Part shown: positions 8,359 to 17,346 of the stretch, piece by piece | Layout of the letters: each line of letters begins with the position of its first letter | How positions within the stretch are numbered: the first letter of the stretch is position 1 | Assembly: GCA_030148485.1 (NCBI GenBank) | Contig: JASBTJ010000040.1 | Location: forward strand, 1 to 64,000 | DNA length: 64,000 nt | Source: Gammaproteobacteria bacterium | GTDB taxonomy: Bacteria; Pseudomonadota; Gammaproteobacteria; Chromatiales; Chromatiaceae | Direction: 5' to 3' | Notes under the pieces: model-generated | Told to the model about the DNA's origin: nothing | The model's database searches: none | What the model saw: the letters and a program-made list of their open reading frames with translations, nothing else | Position numbers and translations under genes: made by a program

Positions 8359-10166
8359 GCGGGCACCTGCTCGGTGCCTTCGTCCGCCTCGCGCTGCTGC
8401 AGTTCCCACATCTGCGCATAACGGCCGTTGGCCGCGAGCAGATCCCCGTGGCTGCCCTGCTCCAGTATGCGTCCGCCATCCATCACCAGGATGCGATCGG
8501 CGTGCACCACCGTGGAAAGCCGGTGGGCGATGACCAACGTGGTGTGATCGGCGGCCACCTCGCGCAGGGTTTCCTGGATGGCCTGTTCGGTATGCGAATC
8601 CAGCGAACTGGTGGCCTCGTCGAAGATCAGGATGCGCGGGTCCTTGAGAATCGCACGGGCAATGGCGACGCGCTGTTTTTCGCCGCCGGACAGCTTTAGG
8701 CCCCGTTCGCCCACCACCGTCTCCCAGCCATCGGGCAGGCCCGCGACGAAATCCTTGATATGCGCCATCGCCGCGGCCTGCTCGACCTGCGCTCGGGTGG
8801 CCTGCGGACGACCATAGGCGATGTTGTAGTAGATGGAATCGTTGAACAACACCGTGTCCTGCGGCACGATGCCGATAGCCCGGCGCAGGCTGTCCTGAGT
8901 CAGCTTGCGCACGTCCTGCCCGTCGATCACCACGCGACCGCGCTGCACGTCGTAGAAGCGATACAACAACCGCGACAAGGTGGACTTGCCGGCGCCGCTG
9001 TGCCCGACCACCGCCACCGTGCGTCCCTCCGGAACCTCGAAATCCACGTCGAACAGGATCTGACGTTCAGGCTGGTAGCCGAAGTCCACATGTTCAAACC
9101 GCACATGTCCCTCGGCGAGGGTCAAGGGCTGCGCATCGTCGGCGTCACGCACCTCGGGCTCGCGCTCCAGCAGCTTGAACACCAGATCCATGTCGGCCAA
9201 CGAATACTTTATCTGGCGATAGACGATGCCAAGAAAACCGAGCGGAATGAACAGCTGCAACATGAAGGCGTTGACCAGCACCAGATCACCGACGCTCATC
9301 TCGCCCTTCGCCACCCCGTTGGCTGCCAGGAACATCACCCCGGTCACGCCCAAGGCGATGATCGCGCCCTGACCGAAGTTGAGCATGGACATGGAACTCT
9401 GGCTGCGTACCGCCCAGTGCTCCCAATCACCCAAAGTATTATCGAACCGGTCCAACTCCAGTTTCTCGTTGCCGAAGTACTTGACCGTTTCGTAATTGAT
9501 CAGACTATCGAAGGCTTGGCTGTTGGCCTGGGAATCCAGTCGATTCATGTGGTGGCGGAAGTCCATGCGCCACTCGGTGATGGCAAAGGTGAAGCCCATG
9601 TACAACACCACGGTGGCCGCCATGGCGAGGGCGAACACCGGTTCGTACTGGCTCAGCAACACACCGAACACCAGGCCGAATTCCACCAGTACCGGCAGGA
9701 TGGAGAACGCCATGTAATTGAGAATGGTGCTGACCGAGCGCGTACCCCGCTCCAGGTCGCGGCTGATGGCGCCGGTCTGGCGTTCCAGATGAAAACGCAG
9801 TGACAGATCATGCAGGTGCGACAGCACCCGGGTGGACAGCCGACGCATCGCCCGGTAACGCACCTTGGCGAATACCACGTCGCGCAGCTCGTTGAACAGA
9901 CTGGCGCCCAACTTGAACGCACCATAGGCCAGCAGCAGGGTCACCGGCAGCATCAGCAACTGACCGGGCTGTTTGTCGAAACTGTCGACAATGCCCTTGA
10001 GTGCCAGCGGAACGCCCACATTTGCCCCTTTGGAGAGCACCAGACAGCACAAGGCAAACAGCGCGCGGCCGCGAAACTCCCACAAAAAGGGCAGCATGGA
10101 CTTGAGGTTATGCCAATCCCTTCGATCCTTGTGGACTTGCGGGCCGCTGTCGAACTGCTTGACCAT
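8355..10166 (-). CDS. Atm1/HMT-type ABC exporter (fused membrane and ATPase domains)
   Basis: This 603-residue half transporter has six membrane helices in the first 330 residues, then an ATPase with Walker A GHSGAGKST near 400, signature LSGGEKQRVAIARAI and Walker B ILIFDEATSSLD. N-terminal features (KSMLPFLWEFRGR, VPLALKGIVD) resemble the Atm1/HMT1 group, which exports glutathione-bound sulfur or metal conjugates and supports Fe-S assembly or metal resistance. It is first in a probable operon with the broken cca gene and the NarX/NarL-like system. It is divergent from an S24-like gene, with a small inverted repeat between them. Confidence 0.88.
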   Translation of the reverse strand: MVKQFDSGPQVHKDRRDWHNLKSMLPFLWEFRGRALFALCCLVLSKGANVGVPLALKGIVDSFDKQPGQLLMLPVTLLLAYGAFKLGASLFNELRDVVFAKVRYRAMRRLSTRVLSHLHDLSLRFHLERQTGAISRDLERGTRSVSTILNYMAFSILPVLVEFGLVFGVLLSQYEPVFALAMAATVVLYMGFTFAITEWRMDFRHHMNRLDSQANSQAFDSLINYETVKYFGNEKLELDRFDNTLGDWEHWAVRSQSSMSMLNFGQGAIIALGVTGVMFLAANGVAKGEMSVGDLVLVNAFMLQLFIPLGFLGIVYRQIKYSLADMDLVFKLLEREPEVRDADDAQPLTLAEGHVRFEHVDFGYQPERQILFDVDFEVPEGRTVAVVGHSGAGKSTLSRLLYRFYDVQRGRVVIDGQDVRKLTQDSLRRAIGIVPQDTVLFNDSIYYNIAYGRPQATRAQVEQAAAMAHIKDFVAGLPDGWETVVGERGLKLSGGEKQRVAIARAILKDPRILIFDEATSSLDSHTEQAIQETLREVAADHTTLVIAHRLSTVVHADRILVMDGGRILEQGSHGDLLAANGRYAQMWELQQREADEGTEQVPA

Positions 10167-10201
10167 GATAGAATTCAGGCTTTAAAAATCAGCTACTTCC
10201 G

Positions 10202-10223
10202 AAGATTCGCGCCGACGAATCTT
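10202..10223. promoter_or_regulatory. Inverted repeat in the Atm1 / S24-like divergent gap
   Basis: Perfect 8-bp arms AAGATTCG (10202-10209) and CGAATCTT (10216-10223) are separated by 6 bp. It lies in the 87-bp gap between two divergent genes, so it may be an operator. No T-run follows on either strand. Confidence 0.35.
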
Positions 10224-10253
10224 AACAGACCAGGCGTACAGCAGAGGTGCCCG

Positions 10254-10631
10254 ATGTCGGATCCCCTGAGCAGTTGCAGCAATTCCGAACCCTTTGCCCT
10301 GCAGGTACTGGGCAATAGCATGGAGCCGGAGTTTCCGGATCAGTGCGTGGTGATCGTGGAACCCTGGCAGTACCCTGCCGAGCACGGCATGTACGTCATG
10401 GCCATGGTCGAGGATACCCGTTGGTTCCGCCAGTACCTCAACGACGAACAGGGCGAGCGCCTGGTGGCGTTGAACGACATCTATCCGGACATTCCGCTGG
10501 AAGGCCTGGAGTGGAAGACCGAAGGGGTAATCGTGCAACGCAACATCAAGCTGGACTATGAACAGCACGGTCGCCGCCGGGACGTGAAGAAATTCGACTA
10601 CTCCAGGAAACCGCCCGCGGCCCAGCACTGA
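10254..10631 (+). CDS. S24/LexA-like peptidase-fold protein
   Basis: This 125-residue protein has the S24 core: ALQVLGNSMEPEFPDQCVVIVEP contains the serine loop (NSM near residue 22) and the strand that follows. The segment that normally carries the general-base lysine reads VEDTRWFRQYLN, with arginine rather than lysine, so self-cleavage is doubtful. No helix-turn-helix is present. ATG at 10254 follows AGAGGT by about six bases. Similar stand-alone S24 proteins are found in many proteobacteria without known function. It is 16 bp upstream of the RND adaptor and may share its transcript. Confidence 0.75.
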   Translation: MSDPLSSCSNSEPFALQVLGNSMEPEFPDQCVVIVEPWQYPAEHGMYVMAMVEDTRWFRQYLNDEQGERLVALNDIYPDIPLEGLEWKTEGVIVQRNIKLDYEQHGRRRDVKKFDYSRKPPAAQH

Positions 10632-10647
10632 ACAGCGAATCCCGCCC

Positions 10648-11682
10648 GTGAGCCGTATCGCCGCCGTCCTGTCGCTTGCCATCCTGCTGGCGGGTGCCGT
10701 GCTGGCCGCTGAGCCGGCCGGCAAAGCCGCGCGCAAGGCCAAACCGCAGCTGGTACAGGCGGTCACGGTCACACTGGCCGATACCCGCGTCAGTCACGAA
10801 CGCACCGGCACCCTGAGCTACAACCGCCAGGTGCGTATCTACAATCAGGAAGAAGGCCGTATCGTCGCCCTGCCCTGGTACGAGGGCGACCAAGTGGCGC
10901 AAGGCGAGCAACTGGTCCGCCTGGACGACGCCCTGATTCGCGCCGAACTCGATCGCTCCCAGGCGGAAGTCCGTCAAGCCCAGCTCGATCTCCAGCGCAT
11001 CAGCAACCTGGTGGAAAAACGTGCCGCATCCCAGGACGAACTGGCCCGCGCCCGCACCGCCGTGGATGTCGCCCGGGCAGACGCCAGCCTGCAGCGCACC
11101 CGCCTCGGTTACACGGCGATCTCGGCACCCTTTGCCGGCGTGGTCACCGAACGCCTGCTGGAGCCCGGCGACGTCGCGCCCAGATACAGCCACCTGCTGA
11201 CCCTGGCCGATCCGCGCTCGTTACTCATCGAGGCCCAGGTGTCGGGCCTGCTACTACCACAACTGCGCCAGGACGATACCGTCAGCGTGCGTATCGACGC
11301 GCTGGGCACGGACAGGCAACCCGGCCGCATCCTGCGCATCCACCCCCAGATCGACCCGGTCACCCGACTTGGCGTGGTCGAGGTGTTGCTGGACCCGGTT
11401 CCCGCCGGGGCCCGCGCCGGTCAGTTCGCCCGAGTCACGCTCACCGGCAGGGCCGTGCCGCGCCTGCTGGTGCCCTTCAGTGCATTGCGGCGAGATCACG
11501 GTGGCGAATACGTCTTCGTGATAGCCAACGGGGCTGCGCGACGGCACGCGGTGCAGTCCGGCCTACACCTGGGAGACCGGGTTGAATTATTGTCCGGCGT
11601 CGAGCCCGGGATGCAAGTGGTCACCCGCGGCTTTCTCGGCTTGACCGACGGACGCCCCGTCAGGGTCGTGCACAAGGATTAG
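10648..11682 (+). CDS. RND efflux periplasmic adaptor (membrane fusion protein)
   Basis: This 344-residue protein with GTG start and a signal peptide (ILLAGAVLAAEP) is exported to the periplasm. It has the biotinyl-lipoyl half motif (GRIVALPWYEGDQVAQGEQLVRLDD near residue 70), an alpha-hairpin coiled coil (about 95-145), the second lipoyl half (YTAISAPFAGVVTERLLEPGD near 150) and a beta-barrel end. Together with the RND pump at 12561-15659 it would form a tripartite efflux system; no TolC-type channel gene is adjacent. The substrate is unknown. Confidence 0.9.
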   Translation: MSRIAAVLSLAILLAGAVLAAEPAGKAARKAKPQLVQAVTVTLADTRVSHERTGTLSYNRQVRIYNQEEGRIVALPWYEGDQVAQGEQLVRLDDALIRAELDRSQAEVRQAQLDLQRISNLVEKRAASQDELARARTAVDVARADASLQRTRLGYTAISAPFAGVVTERLLEPGDVAPRYSHLLTLADPRSLLIEAQVSGLLLPQLRQDDTVSVRIDALGTDRQPGRILRIHPQIDPVTRLGVVEVLLDPVPAGARAGQFARVTLTGRAVPRLLVPFSALRRDHGGEYVFVIANGAARRHAVQSGLHLGDRVELLSGVEPGMQVVTRGFLGLTDGRPVRVVHKD

Positions 11683-11735
11683 TCCGTTCGGCACCGCACC
11701 GGTCGCGCCCCCTTTGACGACCATCAACTCCCTAC

Positions 11736-11761
11736 GATATGTAGGAAAATTCCTACATATC
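11736..11761. promoter_or_regulatory. Perfect 12-2-12 palindrome upstream of the barrel gene
   Basis: Arms GATATGTAGGAA (11736-11747) and TTCCTACATATC (11750-11761) are exact inverted repeats with AA between. The stem is AT-rich and followed by a pyrimidine-rich tract, so a weak terminator for the adaptor gene is possible, but the symmetry and position in the 218-bp gap before 11901 fit an operator better. Confidence 0.5.
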
Positions 11762-11900
11762 TTCTTCCTTTTTCCCGACTTGGGAATACGCCGCCCGCCC
11801 GTATGATTGGCACGGTACCCGACCGGGCGGGCCAGTCACCGCAAACCGGCGGGGCACACTAATAAATGCGTCAAGAAACTACTTCCGGAAAGGGGAAATC

Positions 11901-12410
11901 ATGCGTAAATCACTATTGGCCACGGCCATGCTGGGGGCACTTGCCTGTGCCAACGCCAACGCCGAGGGCGTGTATGGCGGACTGAAGTACATCAACGCGC
12001 AAACCGACGTCAGTGGCTTGGACGCCGCGACCAACGCCGGGCTGCTGTTGGGTTATGAATTCGGCAAGGACGACCTGCGGTTTGCCGTTGAAGGGGAATT
12101 CACCAAGACCGTATCGGATGGCGAGGGTACGATTTCTGGCTTCCCTGCGACCTGGAGCGTCGACACCATGGCCGTCTACGGCGTGGTTCGGTACGGCAAG
12201 GAGTTTTACGTGAAGGGCAAGGCCGGCTATCTAAACGAAGACGCAAAAATCAGCGCCGGCGGTGTCAGCTCGTCCGGGAGTGACAGCGGCATGTCGTACG
12301 GCATCGGTGCCGGCTACCGCGCCACCGATAGCGTCGCCATCGAGGCCGAATACACCATTGTGGAGGAAGACATCAATTTCCTCAGCTTGGGCGTGAATAT
12401 CGCGTTCTGA
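11901..12410 (+). CDS. Small outer-membrane beta-barrel protein
   Basis: This 169-residue protein has a clear signal peptide (MRKSLLATAMLGALACANANA) and alternating hydrophobic strands typical of an OmpA/OmpX-size eight-stranded barrel, ending in a C-terminal phenylalanine (SLGVNIAF), the usual barrel-assembly signal. AAAGGGGAAATC precedes the ATG. It lies between the RND adaptor and RND pump genes but is too small to be a TolC-type channel. A palindrome upstream and a strong hairpin downstream suggest it is a separate transcription unit. Role unknown. Confidence 0.82.
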   Translation: MRKSLLATAMLGALACANANAEGVYGGLKYINAQTDVSGLDAATNAGLLLGYEFGKDDLRFAVEGEFTKTVSDGEGTISGFPATWSVDTMAVYGVVRYGKEFYVKGKAGYLNEDAKISAGGVSSSGSDSGMSYGIGAGYRATDSVAIEAEYTIVEEDINFLSLGVNIAF

Positions 12411-12417
12411 TGCGATA

Positions 12418-12446
12418 GGCGCCGTGAGCATCCCGCTCGCGGCGCC
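12418..12446 (+). terminator. Strong hairpin after the barrel gene
   Basis: Arms GGCGCCGTGAGC (12418-12429) and GCTCGCGGCGCC (12435-12446) pair over 12 bp with one G-U, loop ATCCC. It begins 7 bp after the stop codon. There is no T-run, so it may protect the mRNA end or act as a weak terminator. Confidence 0.45.
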
Positions 12447-12560
12447 ATGCAACATCCATTGACCCGGCCCGCGTTCGTGGCGCCAACCTCACCTCCCGGC
12501 ATTGCCCCACCCCCATCACTCAGGTGATCATGCGAGTTCCGCACGCAGCCCCCTGAGCCC

Positions 12561-15500
12561 ATGAGAAAAATCCAAGGCGCCGGTATCGCCGGCTGGTCCA
12601 TCAAGCACCCGGTCGGTGTGGTGATGCTGACCCTGGCGGTCTGTGTGCTCGGGCTGTTTGCCCTGGAATCCCTCAAGATCGATTTGCTCCCGCATATCAT
12701 CTACCCCGAAGTCCGCGTACGGGTGATAGACCCTGGGGTGCCTGCCACCATCATGGAAGACGAGGTGACCCGCCAGTTGGAAGAACAACTGGCGATCACC
12801 GAAGACGCCATCCATGTGCAGTCGAACACCCGCGAAGGGCGCAGTTCGGTGGACCTGTCATTCGCCTACGGCAAGGACATCGACGTCGCCCTGCGGGACG
12901 CCTCCACCCGTCTGGACCGGGCCAAGCGCTTTCTGCCGGACACCATCGATCCGCCGATCATCTACAAGCGCGACCCGTCTCAGCTGCCGGTGGCCGAGTA
13001 TGTGATCGGGTCGACCCTCAGGGACGCGGTGCAGCTGCGCAGTTGGGTGGACTACGAGCTGTCGAAACAGCTGCTCAACCTGCCCGGCGTCGCAGCGGCG
13101 GAGGTGGGCGGTGGCCTACTGCGCCAGATCCAGGTGATCGCCGATCAACAGCGGCTGGCGGCACTGGGGCTGGATGTGCTGGATCTGGCCGACCTGTTGA
13201 CACGCGAGAACCGCGACATTGCCGGCGGGCGGTTGCTCATGGATGGCGGCGAGATCGCCGGTCGCACCGACGGCCGCTTCCGCAGCATCGCGGCACTGTC
13301 GGCGCTCCCGCTCGGGGCCGGCGATGCCCGTGCCGCGCTGGCCGGTGTCACCTTGGGCGAGGTCGCCCAGATACGCGACGGCAGCGAGGACGAGCGCCTG
13401 CGCGTACGCCTGGACGGCGTGCCCGGAATCAAGCTGTCGATCCAGAAACAACCCCAGGCGAATACCGTCGGGGTGGTGGATGAGGTGGCCACCAAATTGG
13501 ACGAGTTGGCGGCCAGCGGTCAGATCCCGCCCGACATCCGCGTACAACGGGTAGGCGACGAAGCCCGCTTCATCCGCCAGTCGCTGGACAACGCCATCGT
13601 CGCCGCCCTGTCGGGGGCCGTGCTGGCGATGCTGGTGGTGTACTTTTTCCTGGGCAGCCTGCGCCGCACCCTGGTGATCGGCAGCGCCATTCCCATCGCC
13701 GTGCTGGTGGCGGTAATCCTGATGGCGGTGGGCGGTTTGACGCTGAACACCATGACCCTGGGCGGACTGGCCTTGGGCATCGGCATGCTGGTGGACTCGA
13801 CCATCGTCATGCTGGAAAACATCTACCGTCATCAACGCCTCGGCGAATCCGCCACCGAGGCGTCCACGCGGGCGGCCGGTGAGGTCACGTCGGCCATCGT
13901 GGCGTCAACTTCGACCAACCTGGCGGCGGTGCTGCCGTTCCTCTTCATCGGCGGTCTGGTCGGCCTGTTGTTCCGTGAACTGATCGCCACCATCTCGGCG
14001 GCGATCCTGGCTGCCCTGGTGGTGGCAGTCACCCTGGTGCCGGCATTGGCCGGGCGCATCCCCGCCGGCCAAGAAGGATTGTTCAGGCGCACGGTCAACA
14101 AGGTCATCGGCACCCTGCAGGACGGTTACGCCAACACCTTGCGCAGGACCTTGAATGCCGGCGTCCCGGTGATGCTGGTGTTCGCCTTCGGACTGGGCTG
14201 GGCGCTGTGGCAGGGCCAGCTCACCGAGCCGCTGAAACGCTTTCTGCCCAAGCTGGACGACGGCCGCGTGTCGCTACGCCTGACGGCGGATCGCGGTACC
14301 AGCGTAGCGCAGATGGACGCCATGACAACGCGTATCGAGAAGCTGGTACAGGCGCAGCCGGAGGTCGAGACGGTATTCACCACGGTGGGCGGCTTCATTT
14401 TCGGTCGTTCGGAGTTCGAATCACCGAACCGCGCCAGCCTGGATATCCAACTCGCCCCGTACGCGCAACGTAGGATCAGCAGCGAGGAATGGATCAAGCG
14501 CATGCGCGCGCTCATCGCCAAGGAACAGCTTGCCGGTGTGAAGGCACGCATGTCGGTACGCGGCATCCGCGGCCTGCGTTTCAATCGCGGCAACGACGAG
14601 GTCGGCTTCCGCGTCCGCGGGCCTGACCTGGAGACACTGAACACGCTGGGGTTTGAGGTACTGGGCAGGCTCAAGCGTGTGCCGGGACTGAAGAACCTGG
14701 AACACTCCAACGAAGATGTCAGTCAGGAACTATCGGTCGAGGTGGACCGCGAACGTGCCGCCACGCTCGGGCTGGGGGTCGATGACGTGGGCCGGGCGCT
14801 GCGCTTTGCCCTGGCTGGCCGTGCGGTCACCGATTTCATCGCCGAGGACCGCAGCATCGACGTGGTGCTGCGATTGTCCCGGCGCGAGATCGCCAGCCCG
14901 GCGGACCTCGACCGCATCGTGCTGTTCAGTCGCACCGCGCCGCGGGTTCCCGTGCGCTTGGGGGAGATCGCCGACGTACGCCTTACCCCGACACCCGCCA
15001 GTATCCTGCGCGACAACCAACAACGCATCGTCGAGGTCAGTGCCGGACTGGAGGCCGACGCCAATCTGGGCGACGCCCTCGCCGCAGCCCAAGCCGCGCT
15101 GGTCGACCTTGACCTGCCCGACGGCTATCACCTGTACGAGGCGGGAAACCTGGACGCACTCGAGCAAAGCGAGCGGCGAAACCTCCAACTGTTGGCCCTG
15201 GCCGTGTTCCTGGTGCTGGTGGTGATGGCCGTGCAATACGAGTCACTGCGCAACCCGCTGATCATTCTGCTCAGCGTACCCTTCGCGGTCATCGGCGTGC
15301 AGCTGGGCCTGGGCTGGACCGAAACCCCGGTCTCCATGCCGGTCTGGCTGGGCCTGATCATGCTCGCGGGGATCGTGGTCAACAACGCCATCGTGTTGGT
15401 GGAGTACATCGAGCTGGAACGTGAACGCGGGCTGTCCCGGGTGGATGCCATCGTACAGGCCGCCCGTCTGCGCCTGCGTCCGATCCTGATGACCACGCTG

Positions 15501-15659
15501 ACCACGGTGGTCGGCATGCTGCCGCTGGCGATGGCACTGGGGGAAGGCTCAGAGATGCTGCAACCGCTGGCAATCACCATCGTCGCGGGGCTGCTGTTCT
15601 CGACCTTGGTCAGCCTGTTGCTGGTACCGGTGATGTATCGGTATCTCGCGGCAAGATGA
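12561..15659 (+). CDS. RND-family efflux transporter, inner-membrane pump
   Basis: This 1032-residue pump has the AcrB/CusA architecture: an N-terminal helix (GVVMLTLAVCVLGLFALESL), a first periplasmic domain, helices 2-6 around 345-480, a second periplasmic domain (about 560-830) and helices 7-12 to the C-terminus. PEVRVRVIDPGVPATIMEDEVTRQLE and the TLGGLALGIGMLVDSTIVMLENI helix-4 region with its aspartate are conserved. It is probably proton-driven. It uses the adaptor at 10648-11682; the drug or metal substrate class cannot be decided. It starts 150 bp after the barrel gene. Confidence 0.93.
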   Translation: MRKIQGAGIAGWSIKHPVGVVMLTLAVCVLGLFALESLKIDLLPHIIYPEVRVRVIDPGVPATIMEDEVTRQLEEQLAITEDAIHVQSNTREGRSSVDLSFAYGKDIDVALRDASTRLDRAKRFLPDTIDPPIIYKRDPSQLPVAEYVIGSTLRDAVQLRSWVDYELSKQLLNLPGVAAAEVGGGLLRQIQVIADQQRLAALGLDVLDLADLLTRENRDIAGGRLLMDGGEIAGRTDGRFRSIAALSALPLGAGDARAALAGVTLGEVAQIRDGSEDERLRVRLDGVPGIKLSIQKQPQANTVGVVDEVATKLDELAASGQIPPDIRVQRVGDEARFIRQSLDNAIVAALSGAVLAMLVVYFFLGSLRRTLVIGSAIPIAVLVAVILMAVGGLTLNTMTLGGLALGIGMLVDSTIVMLENIYRHQRLGESATEASTRAAGEVTSAIVASTSTNLAAVLPFLFIGGLVGLLFRELIATISAAILAALVVAVTLVPALAGRIPAGQEGLFRRTVNKVIGTLQDGYANTLRRTLNAGVPVMLVFAFGLGWALWQGQLTEPLKRFLPKLDDGRVSLRLTADRGTSVAQMDAMTTRIEKLVQAQPEVETVFTTVGGFIFGRSEFESPNRASLDIQLAPYAQRRISSEEWIKRMRALIAKEQLAGVKARMSVRGIRGLRFNRGNDEVGFRVRGPDLETLNTLGFEVLGRLKRVPGLKNLEHSNEDVSQELSVEVDRERAATLGLGVDDVGRALRFALAGRAVTDFIAEDRSIDVVLRLSRREIASPADLDRIVLFSRTAPRVPVRLGEIADVRLTPTPASILRDNQQRIVEVSAGLEADANLGDALAAAQAALVDLDLPDGYHLYEAGNLDALEQSERRNLQLLALAVFLVLVVMAVQYESLRNPLIILLSVPFAVIGVQLGLGWTETPVSMPVWLGLIMLAGIVVNNAIVLVEYIELERERGLSRVDAIVQAARLRLRPILMTTLTTVVGMLPLAMALGEGSEMLQPLAITIVAGLLFSTLVSLLLVPVMYRYLAAR

Positions 15660-15692
15660 AGGTGTGGGACCGCTACGCGGCGGATACCGTTC

Positions 15693-15719
15693 GGCGCAAT
15701 GCCCGGCGGTCATTGCGCC
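15693..15719. repeat. REP-like palindrome
   Basis: Arms GGCGCAATG (15693-15701) and CATTGCGCC (15711-15719) are exact inverted repeats. It lies in the 253-bp gene-free gap after the RND pump, beside two related elements at 15732 and 15870. Confidence 0.5.
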
Positions 15720-15731
15720 AGACCAACCCGC

Positions 15732-15764
15732 GTAGGGCGCGATAAGGCGAAGCCGCATCGCGCC
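15732..15764 (+). repeat. Interspersed GC-rich repeat, copy 1
   Basis: The element starts GTAGGGCGCGATAAGGCG and ends GCATCGCGCC, with self-complementary ends. It matches the inverted element at 15870-15904 and resembles short repeats seen scattered in many gammaproteobacterial genomes. Confidence 0.6.
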
Positions 15765-15869
15765 GGTTGAATCAATGAAAACCGCCTAGCTGCGTGCGCC
15801 ATACTGCCATCAAGCCGTGTTTCCACTAACCACCTGCAAGGCCCGGCGTCACCTCGCAGCCATGTCATC

Positions 15870-15904
15870 GGCGCAATGCGGCTACCGCCTTATTGCACGC
15901 TACG
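15870..15904 (-). repeat. Interspersed GC-rich repeat, copy 2 (inverted)
   Basis: Read on the minus strand it begins GTAGCGTGCAATAAGGCG and ends GCATTGCGCC, matching copy 1 apart from a few paired changes that preserve the stem. The two copies face each other across about 105 bp. The rest of 15660-15912 shows no gene. Confidence 0.6.
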
Positions 15905-15912
15905 TGAGCTGA

Positions 15913-16512
15913 TCAGGCCGCTCCGCTCCCCCGCATAAGCCGATAAAACTGCATCACCACGCCACTGGGACCTGATCCACACCGGATCAGTTCATAGCCT
16001 GCGGGCGTCGCACCGTCCGGGAAAAGACGTTTGCCGCAACCAACCACAACCGGGAAGGTCCATAGCCGCAGTTCATCGACCAGCCCCCACGATAGAAGCG
16101 ACTGCACAAGTCGCCAACTCCCGTGTACCTGGAGCAGTGGCCCGGCGCCCGTCTTAAGTTGGGTAAGCGCCTGTTGCACATCTCCGTCGATTTTCGTCGC
16201 GTTCCGCCACCTTAGTGCATCGACGCGGGAGGTCACGACGTACTTATTCGCGTCGTTGAGCCGGGCAGTCAGGGGCTCACCCGGCTCGGCCCGGGAAAAA
16301 TGCGCCGCGAAGCTGTCATAGGTGGCCCCGCCCAGCAAAAGATCATAGGGCTCCGCCATCGCCTCGCGGGCCACTTGCTCCATCGTTTCTGCCCAGTACG
16401 GCCGCGCCCACCCCCCTCGGGTGAATCCACCCGAGCGATCCTCCTGAGAATCGCTCGGCGCCTGCATCACGCCATCAAGCGTTTGAAACGTCAGCGTAGC
16501 CAGCGTTCTCAT
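15913..16512 (-). CDS. Dihydrofolate-reductase-fold (RibD C-terminal-like) protein
   Basis: This 199-residue protein of the RibD_C/DHFR-like group has the N-terminal TFQTLDGVMQAPS strand and loop, YDLLLGGATYDSF, NKYVVTSR, and LLQVHGSWRLVQSLLSWGLVDELRLWTFPVVVGCGKRLFPDG near 125-165, which form the NADPH-binding fold. Family members reduce pterin- or pyrimidine-like compounds but most stand-alone copies lack a known substrate. It is monocistronic, facing the repeat-rich gap after the RND pump. Confidence 0.85.
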   Translation of the reverse strand: MRTLATLTFQTLDGVMQAPSDSQEDRSGGFTRGGWARPYWAETMEQVAREAMAEPYDLLLGGATYDSFAAHFSRAEPGEPLTARLNDANKYVVTSRVDALRWRNATKIDGDVQQALTQLKTGAGPLLQVHGSWRLVQSLLSWGLVDELRLWTFPVVVGCGKRLFPDGATPAGYELIRCGSGPSGVVMQFYRLMRGSGAA

Positions 16513-16939
16513 AATGTCGCTCCTGAACCCGAGTCCGAAGCACGCGATAGGTATGCGGTATAGCAGTAATCATCGCGGCGTGTCGTGATCGGCGACCAAC
16601 AGCGGGATGCCGGGTGTTCTCTCTGAGAAGCCCCCGACCCAACAGCTGAGCGGGCAAAAGAGGCAAGCAAGTTGACGTGCAATACCCGACCATCAGTGAT
16701 GATCGGCGACGAACAAACGGCGAATTCTGTCGCCCAGCTCGTGATCCGCGGTTTTTACGAGGCTGCCGAGCTCAAGGCGCCGAGCCGGACGACGGCATAC
16801 CTGGCATAGCCTCAGCGCCCGGGCACCCACGCGGTCCCGCAAGGTCCAAGAATCATGAAGGCCGACGCGCCTTCATCGGCCGGGCCGGCCGGCGTAGAAT
16901 GCCGGCATCCATTTAATTCAAAGACGTGGGAGAACCCAG
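16513..16939. other. Gene-free stretch of 427 bp
   Basis: No convincing gene is seen. A 36-codon frame at 16699-16809 has no recognisable domain or ribosome site. The last bases hold the GGGAG ribosome site of the DUF302 gene. A GC-rich tract with self-complementary GGCCGG/CCGGCC steps lies near 16875-16910. The DHFR-like and DUF302 genes are divergent, so both promoters should lie here, but no clear boxes were found. Confidence 0.4.
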
Positions 16940-17329
16940 ATGTACGGATTCGACGTGAAGGTAAACGGCGGCTTCGACAGCGCCATCGAGAAAGTCACCG
17001 AGGAACTCGGCAAGGAAGGCTTCGGCGTACTGACCACCATCGACGTGAAGGGAACGTTGAAGAAGAAGCTGGACGTGGAGCGCAAGCCCTACACCATCCT
17101 GGGCGCATGTAACCCGGTGCTGGCCAACCAGGCCATCGAAAACGAACCGGATATCGGCCTGCTGCTGCCTTGCAACGTGCTGGTACGCGAGGAGGACGAC
17201 GGCACCGTCACCGTATCCTTCATGGACCCCAAGGCGGTACTGAATCTGGTGGACAACGACCAGATACCCGCGTTGGCCGCTCAGGTCCGCGAGAAACTGA
17301 TGCGGGTGCGCGATGCCCTGGCCGGGTGA
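16940..17329 (+). CDS. DUF302 protein
   Basis: This 129-residue single-domain DUF302 protein begins with the YGFDVKVNGGFDSAIEKVTEELGKEGFGVLTTIDVKGTLKKKL strands and continues with YTILGACNPVLANQAIENEPDIGLLLPCNVLVRE, the conserved centre of the family. GGGAG lies eight bases before the ATG. DUF302 proteins occur widely in sulfur- and metal-metabolising bacteria; the cysteines in GACNP and LPCNV are conserved in the family as I remember it, and a redox or metal role has been suggested but not shown. No obvious operon partner. Confidence 0.88.
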   Translation: MYGFDVKVNGGFDSAIEKVTEELGKEGFGVLTTIDVKGTLKKKLDVERKPYTILGACNPVLANQAIENEPDIGLLLPCNVLVREEDDGTVTVSFMDPKAVLNLVDNDQIPALAAQVREKLMRVRDALAG

Positions 17330-17346
17330 GCGGCCGCCGTATCGCC

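Noticed and set aside
14405-14430. tRNA T-loop-like GTTCGAATC string
   Set aside because: It lies inside the RND pump coding sequence and no cloverleaf can be drawn around it.
16699-16809. 36-codon frame between the DHFR-like and DUF302 genes
   Set aside because: Too short, no ribosome site, no domain; may be a chance frame or an old remnant.
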